Assembly: GCA_002373875.1 (NCBI GenBank)
Contig: DFKQ01000005.1
Coordinates: 13,479-25,162, forward strand
Direction of reading: 5' to 3'
DNA: 11,684 bases
Origin: Lachnospiraceae bacterium UBA3641
Lineage (GTDB): Bacteria; Bacillota; Clostridia; Lachnospirales; Lachnospiraceae
The notes under the pieces were generated by a model. It worked only from the letters and a program-made list of their open reading frames with translations. It ran no database searches and was not told the origin of the DNA. Position numbers and translations under genes: made by a program. Numbering within the stretch: position 1 is the first letter of the stretch; the number at the start of each line of letters is the position of its first letter. Below are positions 1-7,827 of the stretch, one piece after another.

Positions 1-65
1 CTGTGAAGCCCGGACTTTCCTCCCGTCTTGGACCGATCCAAGACCGGCGATTGTTCGTTCCACTC
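1..65 (-). ncRNA. rnpB: RNase P RNA, class A, 5' part (cut by window edge)
   Basis: This is the catalytic RNA of ribonuclease P, which removes 5' leaders from tRNA precursors. Read on the minus strand, positions 20-5 give GGAAAGTCCGGGCTTC, the strongly conserved P4/J3-4 segment near the 5' end of bacterial RNase P RNA. It is preceded by ATCGCCGG and a perfect 8-bp stem (GTCTTGGA/TCCAAGAC, positions 25-32 and 37-44, 4-nt loop) that fits P3. The P1 5' strand should be around 65-52. Only the first ~65 nt are present; the 3' half, including the P1 partner strand, lies beyond position 1. The exact 5' end is inferred from the P1 position and from a TATAAA box 7 nt upstream. Class A assignment rests on the P3-P4 layout. 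Confidence 0.88.
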
Positions 66-72
66 ATATATA

Positions 73-103
73 TTTATACATTAAATATTGATCCCCCTAT
101 GAA
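73..103 (-). promoter_or_regulatory. candidate rnpB promoter, -10 overlapping the kinase stop codon
   Basis: On the minus strand a TATAAA hexamer lies at 78-73, directly preceded by TG, and is placed to start transcription at about 66-64, where the RNase P RNA should begin. The TAA stop of the upstream kinase gene (76-74) is inside this hexamer. The best -35 match is TTCATA at 103-98, but its 19-bp spacer is long. Independent rnpB transcription is therefore plausible, but read-through from the operon is also possible. Confidence 0.35.
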
Positions 104-1738
104 TTCCCTCATTAGCGAATTCTTGGGAACATCTTCACATGTGAAGCTTACGAAATAGTCAAGGAACTTAAGCAGCCTCTTGGCTTCAAGATATTCGGGA
201 TCATCCTTCTCTATCGCAAAAAGCAGGGGCTCTGCGAACTGCTTAAGAACCGCAAGTTCATATATAAGCGCAGAATTAAACATGGCATCCGCACTCTCCT
301 GGAAGGGGAAGATATTCTCCTCCTCGCCCTTTCTGACCGACTGCCACATGGCCAAAGTCCCGGAAGCCGAAGTCCCTCTGGTCCTGTTATCCCTTACCAT
401 ACGGCGAAGAAGCCTGGTATCTGTAGTGGATATCCTGTTATGTTCATCCACATTAAGCGATGTCAATGCGCTTATATATATCTTATACTTACTCTCAGCC
501 GGAAGCGCGTAGCTCATCTTCTCGTTAAGCCCGTGAATCCCCTCGAGCACCAGCACATCTTCCTTATTAAGGTGCATGTAATCACCCTTATACTCTCTCT
601 TGCCGATCTTGAAGTTGAATGAAGGCAGCTCAACAGTCTCACCCGCAAGCAGCTTCTTCATATCATTGTTAAAGCCCTCCACATCCATGGCCCCCAGGCA
701 TTCGAAATCATACTTCCCGTTTTCATCAAGGGGTGTATCCTCCCTGTTCTTAAAATAATTATCGAGAGCGATTGGATGAGGAACAAGTCCCTTGGCCCTT
801 AGCTGTATGCTAAGACGGTGTGAGAAACTGGTCTTACCGGATGAAGAAGGACCTGCGATCATAATGAACTTAACATCCTTGTGTTCTGCTATTTCCGATG
901 CTATCTCGGCGATCTTGGCCTCCTGAAGGGCCTCGGATACCAGAACCAGATCTTCTACCTGCCCCCGGCATATCTTGTCATTAAGGGCTCCTACCGTCTC
1001 CATATCAAGCGAGATTCCCCACTTGGTGGATTCCTTCATCGTATTGAAAAGCTTATGTTGAGGGACAAATGGAGGAACCTCATCCGGTTTCTTTCGTGCC
1101 GGCATCTGAAGGATAAATCCCTCATCATAGGGTATAAGGTCATATAGCTTAACATACCCGGTAGATGGGCACATATATCCGTAATAATAATCATAAAATC
1201 CATCTATGGAATAGACATTGACCTTGGAGGCCCTGCGGTATTTGAACAGCCGCTCCTTATCCTTCATGCCTTCACTTCTGAAAAGCTCTATAGCATCATC
1301 AAGATCATAGGACTCCTTCTTTATCGGAATGTTCGCATTTACTATCTCATCCATGCGTGACTTGACCTTCTTAAGGAAGTCCTCATCAACGCTGACCCTT
1401 CCGCTTATGGAAGTGTATATTCCCTTGCCTATGGCGAACTCAACCTTGATCTTCTCAAGCATCTTGGTGCCCGCAACATCACGGATCGCCTTGATCATTA
1501 TGAAGGTCGCTGTCCTCCTGTATGTCTTATAACCCGACCTGTCGGAAACGGTCTTGAAATCAATCTCACAGTCACCGGTTATCTTCTTATTAAGCTCCCT
1601 TAACTTACCGCCGGTATTTGCGAGGACAATACGTGCCTTATAATCCCCCTGATTATCATCAGCTACCTGCTCATAGGTTGTCCCGGACGGGTATTCCGTC
1701 ACCTTGCCCCCTACTGTTATTTTATACATTTTCCCCAT
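74..1738 (-). CDS. TGS-domain uridine/nucleoside kinase-like protein (ThrRS-like N-terminal half)
   Basis: A 554-residue protein with two parts. The N-terminal half (about 1-240) begins with a TGS-like ubiquitin fold (4-65). A region resembling the second, editing-associated domain of threonyl-tRNA synthetase follows; a PSTGYVK stretch at 191-197 matches the synthetase pattern. The C-terminal half (about 288-500) is a P-loop kinase of the uridine kinase/phosphoribulokinase family: Walker A GPSSSGKTS at 296-304, LDNYF at 325-329, Walker-B-like VLEGIHGLN at 397-405, and an Arg-rich lid RLLRRMVRDNRTRG at 442-455. It probably phosphorylates a nucleoside, but the substrate is unknown. The synthetase HxxxH metal motif is absent, so editing activity is unlikely. 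AGGAGG lies 6 nt before ATG 1738; a second ATG at 1729 is less well spaced. The gene follows nif3 by 23 nt with no terminator between, so it is probably the last coding gene of the operon. Confidence 0.85.
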   Translation of the reverse strand: MGKMYKITVGGKVTEYPSGTTYEQVADDNQGDYKARIVLANTGGKLRELNKKITGDCEIDFKTVSDRSGYKTYRRTATFIMIKAIRDVAGTKMLEKIKVEFAIGKGIYTSISGRVSVDEDFLKKVKSRMDEIVNANIPIKKESYDLDDAIELFRSEGMKDKERLFKYRRASKVNVYSIDGFYDYYYGYMCPSTGYVKLYDLIPYDEGFILQMPARKKPDEVPPFVPQHKLFNTMKESTKWGISLDMETVGALNDKICRGQVEDLVLVSEALQEAKIAEIASEIAEHKDVKFIMIAGPSSSGKTSFSHRLSIQLRAKGLVPHPIALDNYFKNREDTPLDENGKYDFECLGAMDVEGFNNDMKKLLAGETVELPSFNFKIGKREYKGDYMHLNKEDVLVLEGIHGLNEKMSYALPAESKYKIYISALTSLNVDEHNRISTTDTRLLRRMVRDNRTRGTSASGTLAMWQSVRKGEEENIFPFQESADAMFNSALIYELAVLKQFAEPLLFAIEKDDPEYLEAKRLLKFLDYFVSFTCEDVPKNSLMREFIGGSIFNV

Positions 1739-1761
1739 AGTTGTCCTCCTTATATCCTTTA

Positions 1762-2544
1762 TCAGATGATTACAAACACATCCACATCCTTATGATTATA
1801 AACTGCCAGGTCAGGGAAATTCCGCCTTAAATACTCTCTTATATAATTAATGAATATCTTCTCGATCCCGTAATGACCGGCATCAATTACCGAAAGCCCC
1901 TGAGCAAGACAATCCAGACCATCGTGATGTTCAATATCGCCTGTTATATATACATCCGCTCCTGCCCTGACCGCATCTCCTATCATTGATTTTCCGGACC
2001 CCGGACAAATAGCAGCTGTTTCCAATTCCGTATCCAATTCCCCATAAACCCGTACATTCTTAAGCCTGAAGCAATGCTTGACGTGTTCGGCGCACTCTTT
2101 TAAGGTCATAACTGAAGGCAGGCGTCCCACACGGCCGAAACCTTCCTTGGCTATATCATCTTCATAAGTAACGTTTAATACGGTCCGTCTCTTAAGTCCC
2201 AGCTCATCGGCAGCCGCATCGGCCATCCCCATTACATCAAAGTTAGTATGCATTGCATAATAGCTGATATCATGCCTGGCCAGCCTGAGTACACGGCGTG
2301 TTATGAAATCATCCGAATTGACCTTCTTGACAGCCCTGAAGATAAGCGGATGATGCGTTATCAACATATCTGCCTGAACCTTGATCGCGCTGTCTATCAC
2401 CTCATCCGTAGCATCGACAGCAATATAGACCTTACGGACCTCCTTATCCTTCCTGCCCACAATAAGGCCCACGTTATCCCAATCCTCAGCATAGTTCACC
2501 GGTGACAGTTCTTCCAAGGCGTTCATGATGTCAAGACATTTCAT
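1762..2544 (-). CDS. Nif3-like dinuclear metal center protein (DUF34, YqfO family)
   Basis: This 260-residue protein belongs to the NIF3/DUF34 family, often annotated as 'GTP cyclohydrolase I type 2'. These proteins form toroidal hexamers with a dinuclear metal site; their cellular role is not settled. Family motifs are clear: the N-terminal block NYAEDWDNVGLIVG, THHPLIF (about 63-69), HTNFD (99-103), and the C-terminal ITGDIEHHD and DAGHYGIE blocks that supply the remaining ligands. The length fits the short form and leaves no room for the PII-like insertion found in longer Firmicute members such as B. subtilis YqfO. I chose ATG 2544 because AGAGGTGA lies 7 nt upstream and the family N-terminus starts near MKCLDIMNAL; the frame stays open upstream to 2568. 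The gene overlaps the end of trmK by 14 nt, which suggests translational coupling. Confidence 0.9.
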   Translation of the reverse strand: MKCLDIMNALEELSPVNYAEDWDNVGLIVGRKDKEVRKVYIAVDATDEVIDSAIKVQADMLITHHPLIFRAVKKVNSDDFITRRVLRLARHDISYYAMHTNFDVMGMADAAADELGLKRRTVLNVTYEDDIAKEGFGRVGRLPSVMTLKECAEHVKHCFRLKNVRVYGELDTELETAAICPGSGKSMIGDAVRAGADVYITGDIEHHDGLDCLAQGLSVIDAGHYGIEKIFINYIREYLRRNFPDLAVYNHKDVDVFVII

Positions 2545-3256
2545 AATTATCACCTCTATATTTATCACTCATTAAGATAGCCTCGTCAACTATCCCTATA
2601 TCCGAAGCAATTTCCTTAAGCCGCTCCTTAACCCTGCCTGTTCGGGGTGAATCCATAAGTTCATTTCTTATCTCAATAAGCTGCCTGCGTTCGTTTCTCA
2701 AATACGCCCTCAGTACCGGATGTTCCTCATGAATAAGGATCTTGCCGAACCTGTAATATATCTCATTATTAAGCTTCATATCACCATGTATGGCCTTCAT
2801 CATGGGATAGAACTTGCCTTCCTCAAGGACTATGTCCTCGGATACTATCCTGTACCCGTTATCCTCAAGAAAATGCCTGACCTTATCAATCTCTGACTGT
2901 GGTTGGAGAATGAATTCATGAGCTTCATTGCATATCTCTTCTCCCCTCTTCATGATATCGACCATAAGGGGGCCGCCCATGCCAGCCATTACAATACAGT
3001 CAGCCTCGTTCTTTTTAAGCTCTGTAAGTCCGTCCGATAATCTTATCTCGATATCCTCGGTCAGACCTGCTTCCTGTACGTGCTGTATGGCCCTCTCAAG
3101 AGGGCCGCAGCCTATATCCATTGCGATAACATGCCCGGATATTTGATTTTTAATAAGATAAATGGCCAGATAACCGTGATCACAGCCCACATCGGCCACC
3201 CTAAGGCCCGGAGTTATAAGCTGTGCAACGGCTGTAAGGCGTTCTGAAAGGGGCAT
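2531..3256 (-). CDS. trmK: tRNA (adenine(22)-N(1))-methyltransferase
   Basis: A 241-residue class I SAM-dependent methyltransferase of the TrmK (YqfN) family, which forms m1A at position 22 of the tRNA D-arm using S-adenosylmethionine. The SAM-binding motif I is DVGCDHGYL (22-30), an acidic residue follows the second strand (MDIG, 46-49), and AGMGG (91-95) with LQPQSE (117-122) marks the family active-site region. The C-terminal ~70 residues are charged and helical, matching the coiled-coil tRNA-binding extension of TrmK. It starts 13 nt after the sigA stop with a GAGGATC ribosome binding site, and its end overlaps nif3. The order dnaG-sigA-trmK-nif3 is typical of Firmicutes and supports the name. 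No defects are visible. Confidence 0.92.
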   Translation of the reverse strand: MPLSERLTAVAQLITPGLRVADVGCDHGYLAIYLIKNQISGHVIAMDIGCGPLERAIQHVQEAGLTEDIEIRLSDGLTELKKNEADCIVMAGMGGPLMVDIMKRGEEICNEAHEFILQPQSEIDKVRHFLEDNGYRIVSEDIVLEEGKFYPMMKAIHGDMKLNNEIYYRFGKILIHEEHPVLRAYLRNERRQLIEIRNELMDSPRTGRVKERLKEIASDIGIVDEAILMSDKYRGDNYEMS

Positions 3257-3269
3257 ATTCGATCCTCTG

Positions 3270-4547
3270 TTAATCCAAGTAGTCCTTGAGCTTCCTGCTT
3301 CTGCTGGGATGACGGAGCTTCCTTAACGCCTTGGCTTCTATCTGCCTGATACGCTCACGGGTTACATTGAATTCCTTGCCCACTTCCTCAAGGGTTCTGG
3401 CCCTTCCGTCATCAAGGCCGAAACGCAGGCGCAATACCTTCTGCTCCCTGTCTGTCAGGGTACCGAGAACCTCAACCAGCTGCTCCTTAAGAAGCGTGAA
3501 TGCAGCCGCATCAGCCGGAACCGGAACATTGTCATCCTGTATAAAGTCCCCCAGATGTGAATCCTCCTCCTCACCGATGGGAGTCTCAAGCGACACGGGT
3601 TCCTGGGATATCTTTAATATCTCACGCACCCTCTCAACGGGAAGGTTCATCTCTTCGGCTATCTCTTCAGCTGTGGCCTCACGCCCCAGTTCCTGCAGAA
3701 GCTGGCGGCTGACCCTTATAAGCTTATTTATGGTCTCAACCATATGAACGGGTATACGTATCGTTCTGGCCTGATCCGCGATAGCACGGGTTATGGCCTG
3801 TCGTATCCACCAGGTTGCATAGGTTGAGAACTTATATCCCTTCTTGTAATCGAACTTCTCGACCGCCTTAATAAGTCCGAGGTTTCCTTCCTGAATAAGG
3901 TCAAGAAACAACATTCCCCTACCCACATATCTCTTGGCGATACTTACTACCAGACGGAGGTTGGCTTCAGCCAGACGTTTCTTGGCCTCTTCACCCTCCT
4001 CACCGCCCTTCTCCATCTTCTGGGCAAGCTCTATCTCCTCCTCCGCTGTCAGCAGGGGAACCTTACCTATCTCCTTAAGGTACATCCTGACGGGGTCTTC
4101 AATGCTCACTCCGTCAGGGACTGACAGATCGATATTCTCAACGTCAACCTCATCTTCCTCGGACAGGATTATCTCTTCATCGGGTTCTTCTTCATCATCC
4201 TCCGTTATCTTGAGAATATCGACCCCGTTCTGTTCAAGATAATCGGTGATCCTGTCCATCTGATCATCCTGTATATCCATATCCGCGAAGAAGAGAGTTA
4301 TCTCCTGACTCTCAAGGACGTTCTTCTTCTTTTTTGCCTTGGCAAGAAGGGTCTTTAACCTCTCCCTGATGATCTCGTCAAGCCTGTCATCCTGCTCTCC
4401 GGAAGCCTCGTCATTCTCGATATCGTTATCAAGATCATTGTCGATATCGGCCTCGGCAGCCTTCTCGACCTTCTTCCCGGATGTCTTGCCTGCGGTCTTC
4501 TCCTTCTTCCCGGTTTCCTTCCTTACCGTTTCCTTTTTACTCATCAT
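3270..4547 (-). CDS. rpoD: RNA polymerase primary sigma factor (sigma-70/SigA)
   Basis: The housekeeping sigma factor, 425 residues, which directs RNA polymerase core to -10/-35 promoters. Domains in order: a Lys-rich then Asp/Glu-rich low-complexity tail (1-57), a region 1.1-like segment (about 58-115), an acidic linker (117-139), region 1.2 with DPVRMYLKEIG (151-161), region 2 (about 195-262) containing DLIQEGNLGLIKAVEKFD and the -10 recognition stretch YATWWIRQAITRAI (243-256), region 3 (about 263-350), and region 4 (354-425) with the helix-turn-helix TLEEVGKEFNVTRERIRQIE (385-404) that contacts the -35 box. The N-terminal extension makes it longer than B. subtilis SigA. AGGAGG lies 5 nt before the first ATG (4547) and 8 nt before a second (4544), so either may be used. 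It follows dnaG by 50 nt without an obvious terminator. The symbol sigA is equally used. Confidence 0.97.
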   Translation of the reverse strand: MMSKKETVRKETGKKEKTAGKTSGKKVEKAAEADIDNDLDNDIENDEASGEQDDRLDEIIRERLKTLLAKAKKKKNVLESQEITLFFADMDIQDDQMDRITDYLEQNGVDILKITEDDEEEPDEEIILSEEDEVDVENIDLSVPDGVSIEDPVRMYLKEIGKVPLLTAEEEIELAQKMEKGGEEGEEAKKRLAEANLRLVVSIAKRYVGRGMLFLDLIQEGNLGLIKAVEKFDYKKGYKFSTYATWWIRQAITRAIADQARTIRIPVHMVETINKLIRVSRQLLQELGREATAEEIAEEMNLPVERVREILKISQEPVSLETPIGEEEDSHLGDFIQDDNVPVPADAAAFTLLKEQLVEVLGTLTDREQKVLRLRFGLDDGRARTLEEVGKEFNVTRERIRQIEAKALRKLRHPSRSRKLKDYLD

Positions 4548-4597
4548 TTTCTCCTCCTATAACCCTTCTCTGCGCTCAGGGTGATTATATATCTGAT

Positions 4598-6388
4598 CTA
4601 TTTATCTTCATCGCCGTTAATATGTAATCGAAGATTCTTAAGCTCCTGCAGCTTTTTCTTATTCTCTATGACCCTGTTTATCATTTCCACATCAGCCGGA
4701 TCTCCTTGTCTTGCCTTTAAGTCGAAGCTGTGTGACTTTACCTTGATAAGTATGTCTTTAAATGCCTGCTCCTTCTCCTTCGGAGTAGTTAACATCTCAA
4801 GCCTGGTATTAAAGATGCTGCCCACTTCATTCTGCTCATCCTCATCCGTAAAACGGCTGATGATACCGGCAGGATTAACCTCCCCCTCATCTATCTGCTC
4901 AAACAGAACTCCGGCAACAGTCCTGTATATCTCCTCCGTAAAGTCATCCGCATTAAGGTATCCGCTTATCTGCTTATATATCTCAGGCTCCTCACACAGC
5001 CATGTGAGCAGGAGCTTCTGCACCTTCTTTATACCCGAATCCTTATCCTTCGCTGCAGCGCTTAAGGATCTTGGCCTGTCGTACTGCGGTATTCCCTCAC
5101 CCTTGGCCGCAAGCTTGCCGATAAGCCTGCTCATGTTTTCGATATTTATGTGGTACTTGCCGCATATGGCCTCAAGATAATTATCCCTCTCTATCGGATC
5201 CTCGAACCTTATCAGCTTCTTGGCCAGCTCATTAGTAAACCTCGTTCGACCTTCGGGATCCTTAAGGTCGTAAACGCCCTCAAGCATCCTCACCTCATAA
5301 TAGAAGGCATTTTCCGCATTTCTTATCCTTGTTTCGAATTCCTCAGGTCCCAGATTCTTTATGAATTCATCCGGATCCTTATAAGGACTCATGTTTATGA
5401 CCTTAGCCGATACACCCGCTCCGCGCAATATCGGTATGGCACGAAGATTGGCCTTAACACCTGCCCCATCATTGTCATAACACAGGAGTACATTCTCCGT
5501 ATAGCGTTTAAGCAGATTCACATGTCCTGACGTAAGTGCCGTTCCCAATGCCCCGACCGTCTGATTAAAGCCTGCCTGATGAAGCGCGATCACATCCATA
5601 TATCCCTCACACACGATAAGGTTATTCTTCCTTGCTGTCCGTGCATGATTCAGTCCGTAAAGATTACGTCCCTTGTCGAAGACCACGGTTTCAGGCGAAT
5701 TAAGGTACTTGGGCTCGCCCTGTCCCATGACCCGGCCTCCGAAGGCGATCACCCTGTGATTCACATCCATAATGGGAAAGATAGCCCTGTTCCAGAACAT
5801 GTCCGTCATGCCTTCCTTCTCGTTCATGTGGAAGATACGCATTTCGCTTAGAACCTTATCGTCATATCCCTTACTCTTGAGATACCGGTACATCAGGTTC
5901 CGGCCCGTGACCGCATATCCCAGACCGAACTTGTTTATCGTTTCATCCGATAAGCCCCTGTCCCTGAAGTAATCCATGGCCCGTTTACCGGCATCGCTTC
6001 TTAATTGATAATAATAGTACTTACCGGCTTCCTTATAGGCTTCGAGTATCCGGGCTTTAAGGTTATCCTTCTCTCTTGCCTCCTTAGTGTACTCGATCTC
6101 AGGCAGGGCCACCCCTGCCCTGTCCGCAAGAAGCTTAAGGGCTTCCGGGAAGGTGTAATTCTCATACTCCATTATAAAGGTGATCACGTTACCGCTTTTG
6201 CCGCAGCCAAAGCAATGATACATCTGTCTGGCCTGGTTAACGGAGAATGAGGCTGACTTTTCATTATGGAAGGGGCACAGACCGAAGTGGTTGCTTCCCT
6301 TCTTCTGTAAACGGACGTAGGATGATATTACGTCCACTATATCATTTCTTGACCTTACCTCTTCAACGAGGTTATCAGGGTAATACAA
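4598..6388 (-). CDS. dnaG: DNA primase
   Basis: DnaG primase, 596 residues, makes the RNA primers for the replication fork in partnership with the replicative helicase. The N-terminal zinc-binding domain has the CHC2 pattern with C38, H41, C59 and C62. The catalytic core follows (about 120-370) with a Toprim fold: the acidic CEGYMD (260-265, E261) and YDNDGAG (304-310, two Asp residues for metal). The C-terminal ~160 residues are more variable and should hold the helicase-interaction domain. The start is a TTG codon at 6388, chosen because GAGGA lies 9 nt upstream and translation gives the family N-terminus MYYPDNLVEEVRSRNDIVDV. It lies 19 nt after the dgt stop, and the ribosome binding site sits in that gap, so expression is operon-linked. 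The less efficient TTG codon may reduce primase output. Confidence 0.96.
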   Translation of the reverse strand: MYYPDNLVEEVRSRNDIVDVISSYVRLQKKGSNHFGLCPFHNEKSASFSVNQARQMYHCFGCGKSGNVITFIMEYENYTFPEALKLLADRAGVALPEIEYTKEAREKDNLKARILEAYKEAGKYYYYQLRSDAGKRAMDYFRDRGLSDETINKFGLGYAVTGRNLMYRYLKSKGYDDKVLSEMRIFHMNEKEGMTDMFWNRAIFPIMDVNHRVIAFGGRVMGQGEPKYLNSPETVVFDKGRNLYGLNHARTARKNNLIVCEGYMDVIALHQAGFNQTVGALGTALTSGHVNLLKRYTENVLLCYDNDGAGVKANLRAIPILRGAGVSAKVINMSPYKDPDEFIKNLGPEEFETRIRNAENAFYYEVRMLEGVYDLKDPEGRTRFTNELAKKLIRFEDPIERDNYLEAICGKYHINIENMSRLIGKLAAKGEGIPQYDRPRSLSAAAKDKDSGIKKVQKLLLTWLCEEPEIYKQISGYLNADDFTEEIYRTVAGVLFEQIDEGEVNPAGIISRFTDEDEQNEVGSIFNTRLEMLTTPKEKEQAFKDILIKVKSHSFDLKARQGDPADVEMINRVIENKKKLQELKNLRLHINGDEDK

Positions 6389-6407
6389 ATTGCTCGTTCC
6401 TCACAGT

Positions 6408-7415
6408 TCAATCTTTCCATGAATCAGGCATATAAATGTCGTTAAATACCGCTATGGCAAACCTGTCTGACATCGACGAGATGTAGTCGCATACAACCCG
6501 CTCCAGGCTGTCTCCGCACTTCTCCATGAGCTGCTTATACTCCTCGGGAAGCATGTAATTGTTCTTATAATAATACTCATACAGGTTCTCGACCAGGCGT
6601 TCGGCCTTAACCTCTTCGCCCTTGGCCTTGGGATTCTGGTAGACATTCTCGAACATGAACTGCCTTAAATCCATCATTGCCTGCCCTATCTCGTCGGACA
6701 TCTTAATATCGTCAATATCCTGACTTGTGGTTATTATGTCATGTATAAACCGGTCAAGCCGCTTGGTAGTCGTATCACCCAGGGTGTTGCGAAGGTCCTT
6801 GGGAATATCGTTCTCACTTAATATCCTGCCTCTTATGGCATCGTCCATATCATGGTGGATATAGGCGATCTTGTCCGATAAGCGGACAATCCTGCCCTCA
6901 AGAGTTTCAGGCATTGAAGAGGTCTGATGATTAAGTATTCCATCCCTTACTTCCCATGTAAGGTTAAGGCCCTTGCCTTCCTTTTCAAGCACTTCCACTA
7001 CCCGTCTGCTCTGTACATTATGTTTAAAGCCTGCAGGACACACCCTGTCAAGGGCCCGCTCGCCTGCGTGTCCGAAGGGAGTATGTCCAAGGTCATGGCC
7101 CAGCGCAATGGCTTCAACCAGATCCTCGTTAAGTCTCAACGCCTTGGCTATTGTCCTTGCGTTCTGAGAAACCTCCAGCGTATGAGTAAGCCTGGTCCTG
7201 TAATGGTCACCCTCCGGTGTCAGAAACACCTGAGTCTTATCCTTAAGCCGCCTGAATGACTTGGAGTGGAGAATACGATCCCTGTCCCTTTGGAAAACAG
7301 GCCTTATATCGCACTCCTGTTCACAGACATCCCTGCCTCTTGTATTAACAGACAGGGTCGCACATGGTCTTAAGTATTCCTTCTCCCTGCGTTCGAGCAT
7401 CTCACGTATAGTCAT
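6408..7415 (-). CDS. dgt: deoxyguanosinetriphosphate triphosphohydrolase-like HD-domain protein
   Basis: A 335-residue HD-superfamily protein of the dGTPase family, which hydrolyses dNTPs to deoxynucleosides plus triphosphate and so tunes dNTP pools. The metal-binding residues are visible, numbered from MTIRE: H78 in RTRLTHTLEV, H107-D108 in ALGHDLGHTPFGHAGE, and a distal Asp in RLSDKIAYIHHDMDDA. The front motif FQRDRDRILHSKSFRRLKDK is typical of the bacterial family. Substrate preference cannot be read from sequence; short Firmicute homologues may be general dNTPases. I prefer ATG 7415 over the in-frame ATG 7424 because GGAAGGG abuts the 7424 codon with no spacing but lies 9 nt before 7415, and related proteins begin MTIRE. 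It heads the run dgt-dnaG-rpoD, directly after the rpsT terminator. Confidence 0.9.
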   Translation of the reverse strand: MTIREMLERREKEYLRPCATLSVNTRGRDVCEQECDIRPVFQRDRDRILHSKSFRRLKDKTQVFLTPEGDHYRTRLTHTLEVSQNARTIAKALRLNEDLVEAIALGHDLGHTPFGHAGERALDRVCPAGFKHNVQSRRVVEVLEKEGKGLNLTWEVRDGILNHQTSSMPETLEGRIVRLSDKIAYIHHDMDDAIRGRILSENDIPKDLRNTLGDTTTKRLDRFIHDIITTSQDIDDIKMSDEIGQAMMDLRQFMFENVYQNPKAKGEEVKAERLVENLYEYYYKNNYMLPEEYKQLMEKCGDSLERVVCDYISSMSDRFAIAVFNDIYMPDSWKD

Positions 7416-7448
7416 GCGGCTCATCCCTTCCTTTTTTGCTCACACCAT

Positions 7449-7491
7449 AATATATTCGCCATTATTTCCCATTTTCCTTTTTCTTTTTCAA
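7449..7491 (-). promoter_or_regulatory. candidate promoter region for the dgt-dnaG-rpoD operon
   Basis: The A-rich stretch between the rpsT terminator and dgt must hold the operon promoter if the terminator is efficient. On the minus strand a -35-like TTGAAA lies at 7491-7486. Possible -10 boxes are AATAAT (7466-7461, 19-bp spacer) and TATATT (7454-7449), which lacks a good -35 partner. None is close to consensus at ideal spacing, so the location is tentative. Confidence 0.3.
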
Positions 7492-7510
7492 AGTTTTGTG
7501 TTGTTTCGCA

Positions 7511-7552
7511 AAAAGAAGAGGTCAGGTTTGACGGTACCTGACCTCTTCTTTT
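7511..7552 (-). terminator. rho-independent terminator of rpsT
   Basis: A perfect 17-bp inverted repeat with an 8-nt loop begins 11 nt past the rpsT stop: arms 7511-7527 (AAAAGAAGAGGTCAGGT) and 7536-7552. On the minus strand the stem ends CCTCTTCTTTTTG, giving a U-tract that merges with the stem. Because the outer stem is an A-run facing a T-run, the plus-strand transcript also ends in TTTT, so the element is near symmetric. No plus-strand gene needs it. Confidence 0.93.
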
Positions 7553-7563
7553 ATGATAAATAC

Positions 7564-7827
7564 TTACGCAATCTTGTTAACTGCCTTGGTTAAACGTGAT
7601 ATCTTTCTCGAAGCTGTACTCTTATGGTAGATACCCTTGGAAGCAGCCTTGCTTATTTCGGAAATAGCAGCCTTAAGTGCCTCGTCGGCAGCGGCCTTAT
7701 CACCTGCATCGATAGCAGCGTATACCTTCTTGACAAAGGTCTTAACCTTGGACTTGGCAGCCTTATTGCGCTCAGTCTTAGTCTCGATAACAAGAATTCT
7801 CTTCTTAGCTGATTTAATGTTAGCCAT
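7564..7827 (-). CDS. rpsT: 30S ribosomal protein S20
   Basis: An 87-residue basic protein matching bacterial ribosomal protein S20, which binds 16S rRNA in the body of the 30S subunit. The N-terminus MANIKSAKKRI, the central Ala/Lys-rich helices, and the C-terminal GIYHKSTASRKISRLTKAVN block are family signatures; the length is standard. The start ATG at 7827 has the ribosome binding site AGGAGGTG 6 nt upstream. An upstream in-frame extension to 7914 was not used because it would begin at the predicted transcription start and lacks family similarity. It is flanked by its own strong promoter (about 95 nt upstream) and its own terminator, so it appears monocistronic. In many bacteria S20 is autoregulated; I saw no clear leader structure here. 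Confidence 0.97.
   Translation of the reverse strand: MANIKSAKKRILVIETKTERNKAAKSKVKTFVKKVYAAIDAGDKAAADEALKAAISEISKAASKGIYHKSTASRKISRLTKAVNKIA

Noticed and set aside
101..122. GAATTC repeated with a 10-nt spacer, possible hairpin
   Set aside because: It lies inside the kinase coding sequence, has only 6 paired bases, and is explained by codons.
2545..2568. Eight-residue upstream extension of the Nif3-like protein
   Set aside because: ATG 2544 has AGAGGTGA at good spacing and gives the family N-terminus; the upstream codon has no comparable site.
4581..5180. Open frame of 199 codons on the plus strand opposite dnaG, rich in Ser/Phe/Leu
   Set aside because: It is antisense to a well-supported gene, has no family similarity and no ribosome binding site; Ser-rich translation is typical of the complement of Glu/Lys/Arg-rich codons.
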